Virus record (IMG/VR): IMGVR_UViG_3300026488_000012
Span: 115,976 to 179,975 of that record
DNA length: 64,000 bases
Source: a virus
Reading direction: 5' to 3' (one strand)
Shown here: positions 26,702 through 35,588 of the stretch, piece by piece
Numbering within the stretch: position 1 is the stretch's first letter
How the letters are laid out: every line of letters starts with the position of its first letter
Made by a program: the position numbers and the translations under genes
Notes under the pieces: model-generated
What the model saw: only the letters and a program-made list of their open reading frames with translations
What the model was told of the DNA's origin: nothing
The model's database searches: none

Positions 26702-26816
26702 TTGAAAGAGTACTGCTCTCCTGGAGAAGGAGGAGACTACGACTTATCCCGTTGTTCTGTGGGAAGTCAGAAAGTCTCCTCGACGAAGGAGAGATGTGGA
26801 AAATCAAGAAGGCAGG
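26702..26816 (+). ncRNA. Structured leader RNA, copy 2
   Basis: The folding seen at 8351 is repeated with other bases. P1 is CCTTTTTGA with TCAAGAAGG. P2 is CTCTCCT with AGGAGAG. P3 is GAGGAGACT with AGTCTCCTC (9 bp). P4 is GACT and TCCC with GGGA and AGTC, interrupted by the same two-base bulge. Joining segments AGTACTG, AGAA, GACGA and GTGGAA are unchanged. Helix bases differ while pairing is kept, which is direct evidence of RNA structure under selection. It ends shortly before AAAAGGAG of the next gene. Confidence 0.8.
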
Positions 26817-26833
26817 GGTAAAAGGAGCCAAAA

Positions 26834-29020
26834 ATGGCTAAATTAATAGTGAAAAGAGATAGAATTGTATTTAAAAAAGAAACTATCTTAGAAAATAGAT
26901 CTTTGACAATTAAAGGTCTAAAAAGATTTCTCAACAAGAGAAATCTTAAAATAAAAGAAAAAGATTTAAGCGCAGCATATGCTGCGTATACTGGAGAAAA
27001 TTCTCCAGTTAAAGTTCCTGTTATAACAGGGAAAAGAAGAAAAGGAGTTGTTTCTAGGGAAGAAAGAATCCCTAGAAACACTCCTGTTAAAAGTCTAAGG
27101 GGGGATATCCTCCCTAAAAAAGTCTCTTTAAAAGAGAGACTTAAAGCGGCTGTGAAAAAAGCAAAAGAAGACGGTCATAGATTCGCAGCCGTTAGAACCG
27201 CATACGGTCTTATCGAAGTTCGTAGAAGAACGAGCTTTGATGAGACCTATGAAGTTTTTATGGAGGTCTTTAAAGAAAAAAGGGCTGAAATACTAGCGTA
27301 TGAAAAAGCGCTAAGTGAGGACTTGTCCCATCCTCACTTAGCGAAACATTATATTAAAGAGTTTGGGGACAAAATTATCCCATACTTTAAGCTGGTTGAT
27401 ACAATGGCTTTATCCTACGGTATGAATCCAAGGAACGTGTGGGATTCATGCGGAGTATGGGGAATATCTCCTGACCTATTCCTATTCAAGATTGGTGACA
27501 AAGAACATCTTCACAACATAAAAGTTGTGAAGATGTTCGTGGAGATAGCCCTAGAAACTTTAAGAGTTAGGGGGAGGGTGGATCGTATTCCAAGTATATT
27601 CCACCCATCAGTATTTTTCGAACAAAGAGAAAGAATGAAAGAATACAAAGAAAAAATTGATTCTAATATAGTCTATCCAGGGATCGAAGAGTATGAAATA
27701 TTTATCTCGATCTTCTGGAGACTATATAAAAAATACGGAGTAGACGGAATTCCGTCACTACGCATTACCCAGTTAATGAACTGGGATGAAACCTGGGATG
27801 AATTACTGGGTTGGAAAGACGAGGATCTATTACCTCTAACGCTAATGTTAATAGATTCGGACTTCTACTCCATCGATAAAGTTAAAACCGGTGAGGGTAG
27901 AAGAGGCGGCTATTATAAGATAAATTTCAGAAAACTAAATAACTGGAAGAAACTTAGCAAGAGGGAAAAAGCTAAGTTTCTTCCAGCGCCATTAGCTTGG
28001 AGACTCCTATTCAATAGGAAAGCTCCAGATGGAATCGAATTTCGTGATCCTAATCCTGTTAACTTCACGAGAGCTTCTCAAAGGGCTTTTCGTGAGTTAG
28101 CAGAAATCATCAAACGCGACGACAGGGGATATTTTGCTGCTAACATTAAAGCAGCGTATCACCTTAGTCTCGCGTTTGGTGATATGAATACAGTGAAAAG
28201 ATGGCTAAACGCACTAGGATTGAAAGTGGATGCGCTAGGCATTCACGACGCGTTCGTAAACGCCCACCATTTCTTAAAGCTTAAATATAAAGAAAAATGG
28301 GCGGCGCTCCTAATCAAATTCCCTGGGCTCAGAAAAGTTACATGGGCTTTTAGGGAGTTTGAGAGGGAGTTTGGACGCGTAGCAACTAAAACTGAAATCA
28401 GTAGCTATGCCGCGACTAAAAAATATAGGAATGTAAAATTAAAAGATGTCGCGGAGATAGCTGCTGAGTTAAAATTATCTCAGAGGGAATTTGAGGATTA
28501 TCAAAACTTTTTCCTCAAAACCCCTGAGAAAAAATCTACTATGTTACCAAATGTGGTTGTCGAGAAAGGTGAATATAAATTTAGAAAACTCGATGACCAC
28601 GATAAAATAGGCCCGTTCTTAGGGTTGTTGACAGACTGTTGTCAACACCTCCATAACGCAGGTGACACATGTGCTAAGGCGGGATGGAGGGACCCTGAGA
28701 GCGGGTTCTATGTCGTCGAGAAAGACGGCAAAATAGTTGCACAATCTTGGGCGTGGAGAGGTAAAAAAGGCGAGCTTTGCTTTGACTCTATAGAAGGGCT
28801 CGGTAATGTTAATGTTAATATAATTGCCGAGCTATATAAAGAAGCAGCTCGTCAGTTAGTCGGCAAAATGGGGATCACTCGCGTGACTGTGGGTGATACC
28901 TCATATGGCTTAACTGAGGATGTAAAACAAATCCTCGGTGGAGTCAACCGCGAGTCAGCGGTCATGATCAAAAAGGTGTCTTATACAGACGCTGATGATC
29001 AGTGGCTCTTAGCCGACTAA
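26834..29020 (+). CDS. Large unknown protein; coding sequence is a chain of inverted repeats
   Basis: This is a 728-residue basic protein. Residues 1-130 are Lys/Arg-rich, the middle is helical and rich in Trp, and the C-terminal 150 residues hold a compact domain: LGLLTDCCQHLHNAGDTCAKAGW, then GFYVVEKDGKIVAQSWAWRG and LCFDSIEGLG, then a long helix and strand. This end resembles PcfJ-like or GNAT-like folds seen in mobile elements, but I am not sure. G+C looks higher than in neighbours. The gene contains dozens of perfect inverted repeats in a row, for example 26923-26947 (10 bp), 27309-27343 (12 bp), 27503-27538 (15 bp) and 27942-27985 (16 bp). It has the structured leader RNA and its own promoter. 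Confidence 0.75.
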   Translation: MAKLIVKRDRIVFKKETILENRSLTIKGLKRFLNKRNLKIKEKDLSAAYAAYTGENSPVKVPVITGKRRKGVVSREERIPRNTPVKSLRGDILPKKVSLKERLKAAVKKAKEDGHRFAAVRTAYGLIEVRRRTSFDETYEVFMEVFKEKRAEILAYEKALSEDLSHPHLAKHYIKEFGDKIIPYFKLVDTMALSYGMNPRNVWDSCGVWGISPDLFLFKIGDKEHLHNIKVVKMFVEIALETLRVRGRVDRIPSIFHPSVFFEQRERMKEYKEKIDSNIVYPGIEEYEIFISIFWRLYKKYGVDGIPSLRITQLMNWDETWDELLGWKDEDLLPLTLMLIDSDFYSIDKVKTGEGRRGGYYKINFRKLNNWKKLSKREKAKFLPAPLAWRLLFNRKAPDGIEFRDPNPVNFTRASQRAFRELAEIIKRDDRGYFAANIKAAYHLSLAFGDMNTVKRWLNALGLKVDALGIHDAFVNAHHFLKLKYKEKWAALLIKFPGLRKVTWAFREFEREFGRVATKTEISSYAATKKYRNVKLKDVAEIAAELKLSQREFEDYQNFFLKTPEKKSTMLPNVVVEKGEYKFRKLDDHDKIGPFLGLLTDCCQHLHNAGDTCAKAGWRDPESGFYVVEKDGKIVAQSWAWRGKKGELCFDSIEGLGNVNVNIIAELYKEAARQLVGKMGITRVTVGDTSYGLTEDVKQILGGVNRESAVMIKKVSYTDADDQWLLAD

Positions 29021-29037
29021 CCTCTCCTTTTTTTTTT

Positions 29038-30354
29038 CTAAATTATGTCATTCAGGTCTAATTTAACAAGATTTAGACTTGAGTCGTGCATTGCTTTCAT
29101 ACTTGAATTAAGTACTTTACCGAACATATCTATAACCATTAGCGCTATACCGTTTTCATAATTTTTCATATCCTCACCCATACATACTTTACATCTACCG
29201 TGTTTGTCTAGTTTACAGTACATAGGGGTTCTTAGTTGTACTAGTTTACCTATATATTTTTTAGCTTCTTCTTCAGTAGATATCAACACAGGCTTACCTT
29301 GTTTTAATATATATCTACCTTTTAATTCTTTATAATTCATATCCGTAACATTTAAGTTATAATACATTTTACTACCGCAGTCTGTATCTAATACTTTCAT
29401 ATCGATAGTTGCTCTCAATCCCTGCTTAGCTCCGTATCCACCTTTCTGAGTTTCAAATCCCCTTTTAAAACTACCCTCTCTAATATCGTTATAGAGAACT
29501 GTTATTTTTTCATCATCTATATCCCATCCCTCTGCTAATGATTCAGGAACAACATGTGCTTTACCATCTTTAAAATAAAAACTACCTCCGTGTCCATAAC
29601 TCAGATACATCTTTTTCATAGCGTTTAAGACTTTACCTTTTACATATGTTTTAATAGTAGGATCGTCTTTTAGATACTCTTTCTCATATTCTAATAACTT
29701 CTTATCTATCTCAGCTACCTTATCCAGTTTTTCTAATACATTATCTCCGTATTTTTTCTTGTATTCGTTTATTAATTTCTCTCTGTATTCTTTAATGTTA
29801 GGAGGAGGTTGCGTGGTCTTTTCTGTAGATGACACTGCTATCAATCTGTTTAATCTTGACAAATAGATAACATAATCTACGAACTTCTCGTACTCAGCTA
29901 TAGTTATATGTGTTTTACCTTTTTTCTCTATCTCGTCGTTAGATATAAGAAGATTCTTAATGATTGTATCTTCTATATCGCCTACTGTGAATGGTGCGTT
30001 AATATAAGCTACCTTATTATTAAAAGGTTTATAGATTACTATAAAGTTAGCAAGAAGTCTACCAAATGTAGTATCCATGTCTTCATCTATAAAAGGTAAG
30101 AATCCTTTAGGTAGATGTAAAGGTGTTTTAGGCTTTAGTAAAGGTTCGTTACTATAATCAGTATTCAATTCTAAAAGTTCGATTTCATTAGTTTCAGTAT
30201 TCTTTATTTTTCCATAAAAAACATTATCTTCCACCTTTACGAATTCATCTTCTGTACCATCTGGTAATAATGATAGCATATCGACTAACCAGTCGAAGTT
30301 TAATGGATAGTCGTTTTCAAATGCGTATTTTAAGTATTTTAAAATATTATTCAT
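29038..30354 (-). CDS. Second RNA polymerase beta-prime C-terminal part (divergent)
   Basis: The C-terminal 220 residues match the same beta-prime area as the 10227 protein: FKRGFETQKGGYGAKQGLRATIDMKVLDTDCGSKMYY corresponds to F-x-x-GL ... [23 protein letters not shown] ... DCG, followed by RCKVCMG as the CxxC-G segment and SSMKAMHDSSLNL near the end. Jumbo phages typically encode two RNA polymerases, one packaged and one made in the cell, so two beta-prime C parts of different sequence fit that. The N-terminal 200 residues are not recognised. AAAGGA precedes the ATG; the gene overlaps the upstream minus-strand gene by 8 bases. Confidence 0.7.
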   Translation of the reverse strand: MNNILKYLKYAFENDYPLNFDWLVDMLSLLPDGTEDEFVKVEDNVFYGKIKNTETNEIELLELNTDYSNEPLLKPKTPLHLPKGFLPFIDEDMDTTFGRLLANFIVIYKPFNNKVAYINAPFTVGDIEDTIIKNLLISNDEIEKKGKTHITIAEYEKFVDYVIYLSRLNRLIAVSSTEKTTQPPPNIKEYREKLINEYKKKYGDNVLEKLDKVAEIDKKLLEYEKEYLKDDPTIKTYVKGKVLNAMKKMYLSYGHGGSFYFKDGKAHVVPESLAEGWDIDDEKITVLYNDIREGSFKRGFETQKGGYGAKQGLRATIDMKVLDTDCGSKMYYNLNVTDMNYKELKGRYILKQGKPVLISTEEEAKKYIGKLVQLRTPMYCKLDKHGRCKVCMGEDMKNYENGIALMVIDMFGKVLNSSMKAMHDSSLNLVKLDLNDII

Positions 30355-31420
30355 CGAGGTTCCTTTCTATTTCAAATACTTGGTATAAAAGGTTTTTATT
30401 TCTATCGTCTGTTAATACTGTTTTATACTTGTCGTAAACTTCATTAACTATTTTTAGCATTTCTCTTTGACCAGGTAACTCCGTAGTCGAAATAAATATT
30501 AAGGTGTCGTCTTTGCTATTGTTTATACTTTCTTCTATACTGTTTTTTAGAAATCTGATATTGTTATACAGGTTTAGAGTAAATATATCGAACAGATAAC
30601 CTCTTATAGTAGGTATAATTGCTGTAAATGCATGATAGTTTATTTCTTTTAGACTATCTATAAGAAGTTTTCTAATCTTGGTTAATTCAGAATTGAATCC
30701 TGATTTATTAAATAGTGAGTCAGTATACATAAGGTCTGTTATCATTGAGTTTAAAACAATCGAACTTTTGTAATCATCGTAGAAATTATTAACAAATTCG
30801 TATACTAGTAATAGTTTATCAGTGTCTACATCGTCGTAATTCAGGTAAGATGTATCTGTTTCGTTAGCTAATTTAACTACCATATCCTTTAGAACATTTA
30901 AGAATGTACCAGTATAATCTTTAATCAGTTTGTAATATTCATCAACGTTTAAATCAGGTATATAGTAACTGAATATTCTATACATAATTTCGAATTTATC
31001 CAAATAATCATTGTTAAACAAATCAGAGAAATACAGAGCGTCTATGTCTGACATAGTTTTTAGAAAATAAACACATTCTAAAATATTGACGAAGAAATTA
31101 AAATGTTCAGAGTAAGATTCATTTACTAAATCGCTATCTTCTATTTTAATACCAATAGACTCCAGTAGTTTAATCGTATGTGATATTAATAGTTCCATAA
31201 ATAATAGGTTAGCTTCTGGTTGGTAGATATTACTATGGTCTAAATTTATAAAATTGTAAACATCTAAAGCATAATCTCCATATCCTAATAAATCAAATGT
31301 TCTAATAAGTCTTCTTATATTAAAGACAGTTAACGGAGTGAAGTTGTTTGTTATATATTCCTCCAGTTCATTGTCTATAAAATCATTTTCTAATTCTGAG
31401 TATTCCACGACTTTTTCCAT
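30347..31420 (-). CDS. Unknown protein co-transcribed with second beta-prime part (357 aa)
   Basis: This all-helical, acidic 357-residue protein overlaps the beta-prime-like gene by 8 bases (30347-30354), so the two are translated from one transcript. AAGGA precedes its ATG. No family is recognised. Because of the strict coupling, it may be a partner subunit or specificity factor of the second RNA polymerase; this is inference only. A gap of 81 bases separates it from the divergent gene at 31502. Confidence 0.7.
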   Translation of the reverse strand: MEKVVEYSELENDFIDNELEEYITNNFTPLTVFNIRRLIRTFDLLGYGDYALDVYNFINLDHSNIYQPEANLLFMELLISHTIKLLESIGIKIEDSDLVNESYSEHFNFFVNILECVYFLKTMSDIDALYFSDLFNNDYLDKFEIMYRIFSYYIPDLNVDEYYKLIKDYTGTFLNVLKDMVVKLANETDTSYLNYDDVDTDKLLLVYEFVNNFYDDYKSSIVLNSMITDLMYTDSLFNKSGFNSELTKIRKLLIDSLKEINYHAFTAIIPTIRGYLFDIFTLNLYNNIRFLKNSIEESINNSKDDTLIFISTTELPGQREMLKIVNEVYDKYKTVLTDDRNKNLLYQVFEIERNLDE

Positions 31421-31501
31421 TTAAAAATCCTTTTTATGGGTTTGAATCATTTGATGTCGACCCTAGTAAATAAAGGAATAAGTTAGTAAAGGAGAAAAAA
31501 A

Positions 31502-32047
31502 ATGAGTAAAAAAGAAGTTAAAAAAGTAGCAAAAGAAAATAAAGAAAGCAGATGGGAGGATGTAAGAGAAACTTATGAAAATGCTGTTAAGATATATCTG
31601 GTCTCTGTGAAAGCTATGACAGATGTCTATAATAAGTATCTACCTATTATAGAAAAACATCCAGAACTTAAGAAATTGTTAGACGGTGGTGCTAAGACGT
31701 TGGATGGTATAAGAGTATTGATTAATAAAACTGCTCTAAGTCACATAACAGAAGTTAAAGATGATAGTGATGAAAAGACATTCACGATAGGTGATAAAGC
31801 GTATACATTTAGAAAGGGTGTAATAGACGAGAATAACGATAATGACGTAGAGATAGCAGTTAGAGCTATGTTAGCTTATCAACAGCTTATATCTAGCATA
31901 TACGCAGTAGTTAAGAACACTATGACTGTATTTCTATCTGAGGTTGAAAAGATTCTTAATAGTATAGATGATAATAAAATTAAAGAAGAATATGGTAAAA
32001 TGTTAGAAGTAGATAAACAAGAATTTATAGAGACAGCTAATAACTAA
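31502..32047 (+). CDS. Unknown helical protein (181 aa)
   Basis: ATG 31502 follows AAAGGAG. The 181-residue protein is helical with one beta hairpin near residues 90-105 (EKTFTIGDKAYTFRKG). It leads a run of five plus-strand genes (31502-35495) that look like virion or tail-assembly genes. No specific function is recognised. Confidence 0.7.
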   Translation: MSKKEVKKVAKENKESRWEDVRETYENAVKIYLVSVKAMTDVYNKYLPIIEKHPELKKLLDGGAKTLDGIRVLINKTALSHITEVKDDSDEKTFTIGDKAYTFRKGVIDENNDNDVEIAVRAMLAYQQLISSIYAVVKNTMTVFLSEVEKILNSIDDNKIKEEYGKMLEVDKQEFIETANN

Positions 32048-32064
32048 TAAAAAAGGAGTAACTA

Positions 32065-33558
32065 ATGGACAATGTTAAAAAAGATAATGAGAATGTTACT
32101 CAGGTAGTAAAGGAGAAATTACTACCTGATGTAGCTAAAGAGAGACTTAAAAAGTTAAAAGACATATATAAAGACGTCAAAGATGAGTTATTAGTTGTTT
32201 TACCTGGTGAGTTATATAAAAAATTAGAATCATTTGTAGAGAATTTCGAGTATTTAGAAGAAGATGATTTTGCTAATATACCTGAAGATTTACAAATACT
32301 ATTAATTAAATTACCAGAGTTTATGGAATCTGTTAAATATAAAGATGTAACATCTAAACCTCTAACAGAAGAGGTTAATAATAAGATAGTAAAAGATGAT
32401 AAAGAAATAGGTATCAAACATCCTAAAATTAAATCCGGTAAAAGTAAACAATCTTTCCTATTAGAGTTACAAGAGGGAGTAGGTTTAGGTAAAATTACTA
32501 AAATTCCATTATGGAATAGCGGGTTTTGGATTACTATAAAACCGCCTAAGACTGAAGATATAGTAAATCTTCAGCTTAAGTTAAGTGAAGAAATGGACCG
32601 TATAGCTTCACTCACTACGAATTTAGCATTTAGTAATATCACTACTGTGTTCCATAAAATCGTCTTTGAGTATGTTATGGAAAGGATAGCTGACAGTAGT
32701 TTAGATGTACCTAAAAAAGAGCTTATTAATTATATCTCGTTATTAGATTTAGATACTATTTTGTTAGGTGTATTGCAACAGGTTTACTATAATGGTTTTG
32801 ATCTTTATCTACCTTGTAAAAATAATTATAATACAGAAAAGGATGATGAGGTTAAAGTTAAGAACAAATGCAGCTACGTATTAGAAGCCAAGGTTGATTT
32901 ATCTAAATTACTATGGGTAGATATGAGTAAGATACCTGAAGAGGCTCTAGTTATAATAGCTAACTCCATGCCTAAATCTGTTACAGTAGCGGATATTAAA
33001 AAATACAAGTCTATACTTAACCGAGGTATAGATAATAGAGTTACACTGACTCTTAACAATGGGAAAACTATTAGAATGGATTTAGAAGTTCCTAATCTTA
33101 AAACGTACTTTAATGTAGGGGATATCTTCATACTTAAACTTAACAAAATCGTTAATGAACTTATGGAGAATGGAATATTAAAGAATGAGAAAGACAAAGC
33201 AGTGAATGTCGCTACCAAGACGTTGTTCCTGAGTATTTATAGTCATTTTGTAAAAGCTATTAAAAACGGAGATGTTGAGTTTACCGATAGAGATGTTATA
33301 AATGAAGCGTTAGAAATCATCTCTAGTAACAATAAAGATACTAATGAAATAATAGAAAAGATAAATAACTTCATTACTAAATCCTCTGTTACTACTATAG
33401 GGTTACCTAACTTCGTATGTCCGGTTTGTAAAGAGAAACAAGAAACAACTGATACATTTGAAAATATAGTTCCTTTAAATATGGTACTCTATTTTTTTAC
33501 TTTATGGACACACCGCTATATGAAATTACTGGAGGAAGAAAAAGAGAAACAAAAATAG
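32065..33558 (+). CDS. Putative baseplate-hub-type protein with zinc ribbon (497 aa)
   Basis: Residues 145-190 contain LPLWNSGFWITIKPP-like sequence (IPLWNSGFWITIKPPKTEDIV), a pattern I associate with T4 gp26-like baseplate proteins. The C-terminus has a Cys pair, FVCPVCKEKQ (about 451-460), the start of a short zinc-ribbon-like end. The first 130 residues are a charged helical extension. The next gene starts inside its last 55 bases, as in tail cassettes. Function call is tentative. Confidence 0.5.
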   Translation: MDNVKKDNENVTQVVKEKLLPDVAKERLKKLKDIYKDVKDELLVVLPGELYKKLESFVENFEYLEEDDFANIPEDLQILLIKLPEFMESVKYKDVTSKPLTEEVNNKIVKDDKEIGIKHPKIKSGKSKQSFLLELQEGVGLGKITKIPLWNSGFWITIKPPKTEDIVNLQLKLSEEMDRIASLTTNLAFSNITTVFHKIVFEYVMERIADSSLDVPKKELINYISLLDLDTILLGVLQQVYYNGFDLYLPCKNNYNTEKDDEVKVKNKCSYVLEAKVDLSKLLWVDMSKIPEEALVIIANSMPKSVTVADIKKYKSILNRGIDNRVTLTLNNGKTIRMDLEVPNLKTYFNVGDIFILKLNKIVNELMENGILKNEKDKAVNVATKTLFLSIYSHFVKAIKNGDVEFTDRDVINEALEIISSNNKDTNEIIEKINNFITKSSVTTIGLPNFVCPVCKEKQETTDTFENIVPLNMVLYFFTLWTHRYMKLLEEEKEKQK

Positions 33559-34109
33559 AGAAGAAGATTAGGAAAATAAGTAACGAGTACTATCTGAAGC
33601 TTAATAGACTTATCTCTAAAAGAAAACTTAATCTCTATAGAGAGTATATAAAGCTCTCTTATAGAGAACTTTTTAATAAGATATTTACTATCTTATCTAA
33701 TTTCATAGGAGATAAGGAATTTAAGAATACACAAGAAGCCGAGTTATACAGAAGAAAATTTTTAGAGGGGTTATATAGAGAAGGTAACTTAAAACCTGAC
33801 CAAGATATAGACCCCATGGTCTATAGACAGATTTATGATGTCCTACATAGAGAACCTGTTGATTATAATCTTAAGGTATCTAAATACCCTAGATACGCTA
33901 TGGATTATATCGCAAGGGAATTAGGTCAAATGCTTGGTATCTCTTATAAAGAGTTTTTTAAACTAACTCTCGAAGAATTAGAAATAATTCTGGAGATTTC
34001 AGATTTAAAATTAAAAATAGAAGAAACGATGAACGAAGAGATGATGCGTGAAGTTGAGAAGTTAAATAATGAAAGTAGTGATGATAAACTTAATCCTTTT
34101 GAACTTTAA
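33504..34109 (+). CDS. Unknown protein overlapping the hub-like gene (201 aa)
   Basis: The gene starts at ATG 33504 within the previous gene in another frame (55-base overlap) and lacks a clear ribosome site, so it depends on translation of its neighbour. The protein is basic and helical; LGISYKEFFKLTLEELEIIL (about 149-168) resembles the short C-terminal signature of phage tail-assembly chaperones. Tail or baseplate assembly is likely from context, without proof. Confidence 0.6.
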   Translation: MDTPLYEITGGRKRETKIEKKIRKISNEYYLKLNRLISKRKLNLYREYIKLSYRELFNKIFTILSNFIGDKEFKNTQEAELYRRKFLEGLYREGNLKPDQDIDPMVYRQIYDVLHREPVDYNLKVSKYPRYAMDYIARELGQMLGISYKEFFKLTLEELEIILEISDLKLKIEETMNEEMMREVEKLNNESSDDKLNPFEL

Positions 34110-34119
34110 GGAATAAATT

Positions 34120-34896
34120 ATGAACAAGTTGAATTTTACAAAGGGTATAGTTAACATACATAAAGGCGTCTATACTGAAATAGACGCTATTCTAGATACG
34201 AGATACGCGGTGTTGTCCAGATATTTTCCAGATATCGCTAAAAAGATAGAGACTAATAAAACCGGTCTAGAGTATTATCACTCTAGACCTATTGATGAAT
34301 TTTTTAATCTTCCATATGAAGTTTTTAATTTATTTTATAAAAGAAGAAATAGAGAGGTTCTTAAAAATGCTAAAATTAATGCTGTTATACATTTTCTTAA
34401 TTTAACCTTAGCTGATTTGTTAAATAAGAGAATAAATTCAGAACAAGGTAATTCTATAGTTAATTTAGTGGTCAATACGTATCCGTACCTTCTTAATAAA
34501 TCAGAGATTAATCTTATGGAGAATGCTATTAAGTTAAAGCTGACATATCCTACTATGGTTAATGTGAAATTCAGTTATATACCATACCATAAACTAACAT
34601 CCAGATACATAGATGAGAACTTTGGTTTAATGGTTATGTATAACTACATAGAGTGGTATAATATAAGAGGTTACCTAAAGGATATAACCCCTAACATACC
34701 GCACGTTAAATTAATAACACCTGCGTTAATAGATAAGGCATTAGTATTTAAAGATAACAAGACATACGAAGACTATTTTAAAAGTATGGAGAAAGCTACA
34801 ATGACATATATAAATTTAGAATTTTCTGGAATAGAAATATTTAACAGCTTACATTTAGTGCAGTTAAAAGATCAAATGTTAAAGGATGAGAAATGA
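34120..34896 (+). CDS. Unknown protein (258 aa), tail-cassette neighbour
   Basis: ATG 34120 follows AAGGA. The 258-residue protein has mixed helices with many Tyr and Asn, no recognised motif. It overlaps the next gene by ATGA. Position inside the hub-like cluster suggests a virion or assembly role. Confidence 0.65.
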   Translation: MNKLNFTKGIVNIHKGVYTEIDAILDTRYAVLSRYFPDIAKKIETNKTGLEYYHSRPIDEFFNLPYEVFNLFYKRRNREVLKNAKINAVIHFLNLTLADLLNKRINSEQGNSIVNLVVNTYPYLLNKSEINLMENAIKLKLTYPTMVNVKFSYIPYHKLTSRYIDENFGLMVMYNYIEWYNIRGYLKDITPNIPHVKLITPALIDKALVFKDNKTYEDYFKSMEKATMTYINLEFSGIEIFNSLHLVQLKDQMLKDEK

Positions 34897-35495
34897 CAAA
34901 AGAAGGACTGAAAAGACTCATAGACGAACACTCTATAGAATTAGATAAGGAGAGTGAGAGAGTTAATGTTTCGCCTATCTATACGGACTACTATTATGTA
35001 ATCAAACCTATAGAAGAAGGTTTATTAGTAGAATCTTTAATACCGTATGATAACAGTATGTTCGTTGTGAATACCGATGATAAGCTAGATAGAGTAATAT
35101 TAGTTAACAAATTACCAGAGAGTATTGATAAAAATTATATAAGAGATGAGTATCTTAAAAATTTAAAAGCAGATAATATTACAGATGTTACGGAAATTAT
35201 TGATAAGTATGTATCTAGATATAAAGTAAGAATAGACGTAGTCTTAGAATTACTTACTACTGCATTAGGTATATTAGAAAAAGAAGGTATTAAGAAAGTA
35301 AAAGATGAATTAGAGAATCTAAAGGATTTATCAGAAAAGATAGACACTATAAACAGATTTGATATAGAAGCTATGAAGAAAATCTATAATGGAGAAGGAT
35401 TAGAAGTACTCGAAAATTTAAATAGACAAGTAACAGATTTAATAAATACTTTAATTACAAAGATGAACGAAGTTACTACAGATACTTCTAAGTAA
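34893..35495 (+). CDS. Unknown acidic coiled-coil protein (200 aa)
   Basis: This start overlaps the previous stop (ATGA), with AAAGGA just before. The N-terminal 70 residues are beta-rich, and residues 85-195 are one or two long helices with heptad spacing. It ends the cluster that begins at 31502; a terminator follows at 35525. Confidence 0.65.
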   Translation: MTKEGLKRLIDEHSIELDKESERVNVSPIYTDYYYVIKPIEEGLLVESLIPYDNSMFVVNTDDKLDRVILVNKLPESIDKNYIRDEYLKNLKADNITDVTEIIDKYVSRYKVRIDVVLELLTTALGILEKEGIKKVKDELENLKDLSEKIDTINRFDIEAMKKIYNGEGLEVLENLNRQVTDLINTLITKMNEVTTDTSK

Positions 35496-35524
35496 AATCA
35501 GCCATATATAATTCGTATAGAAGA

Positions 35525-35553
35525 GATACAGTGGGTTTTTTACCCACTGTATC
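35525..35553 (+). terminator. Terminator
   Basis: GATACAGTGGGT pairs with ACCCACTGTATC (loop of five T), 30 bases after the stop of the 34893 gene. Confidence 0.75.
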
Positions 35554-35588
35554 CCATTTTAAATTCAAATACAAAAAAGGAGTTGAAA

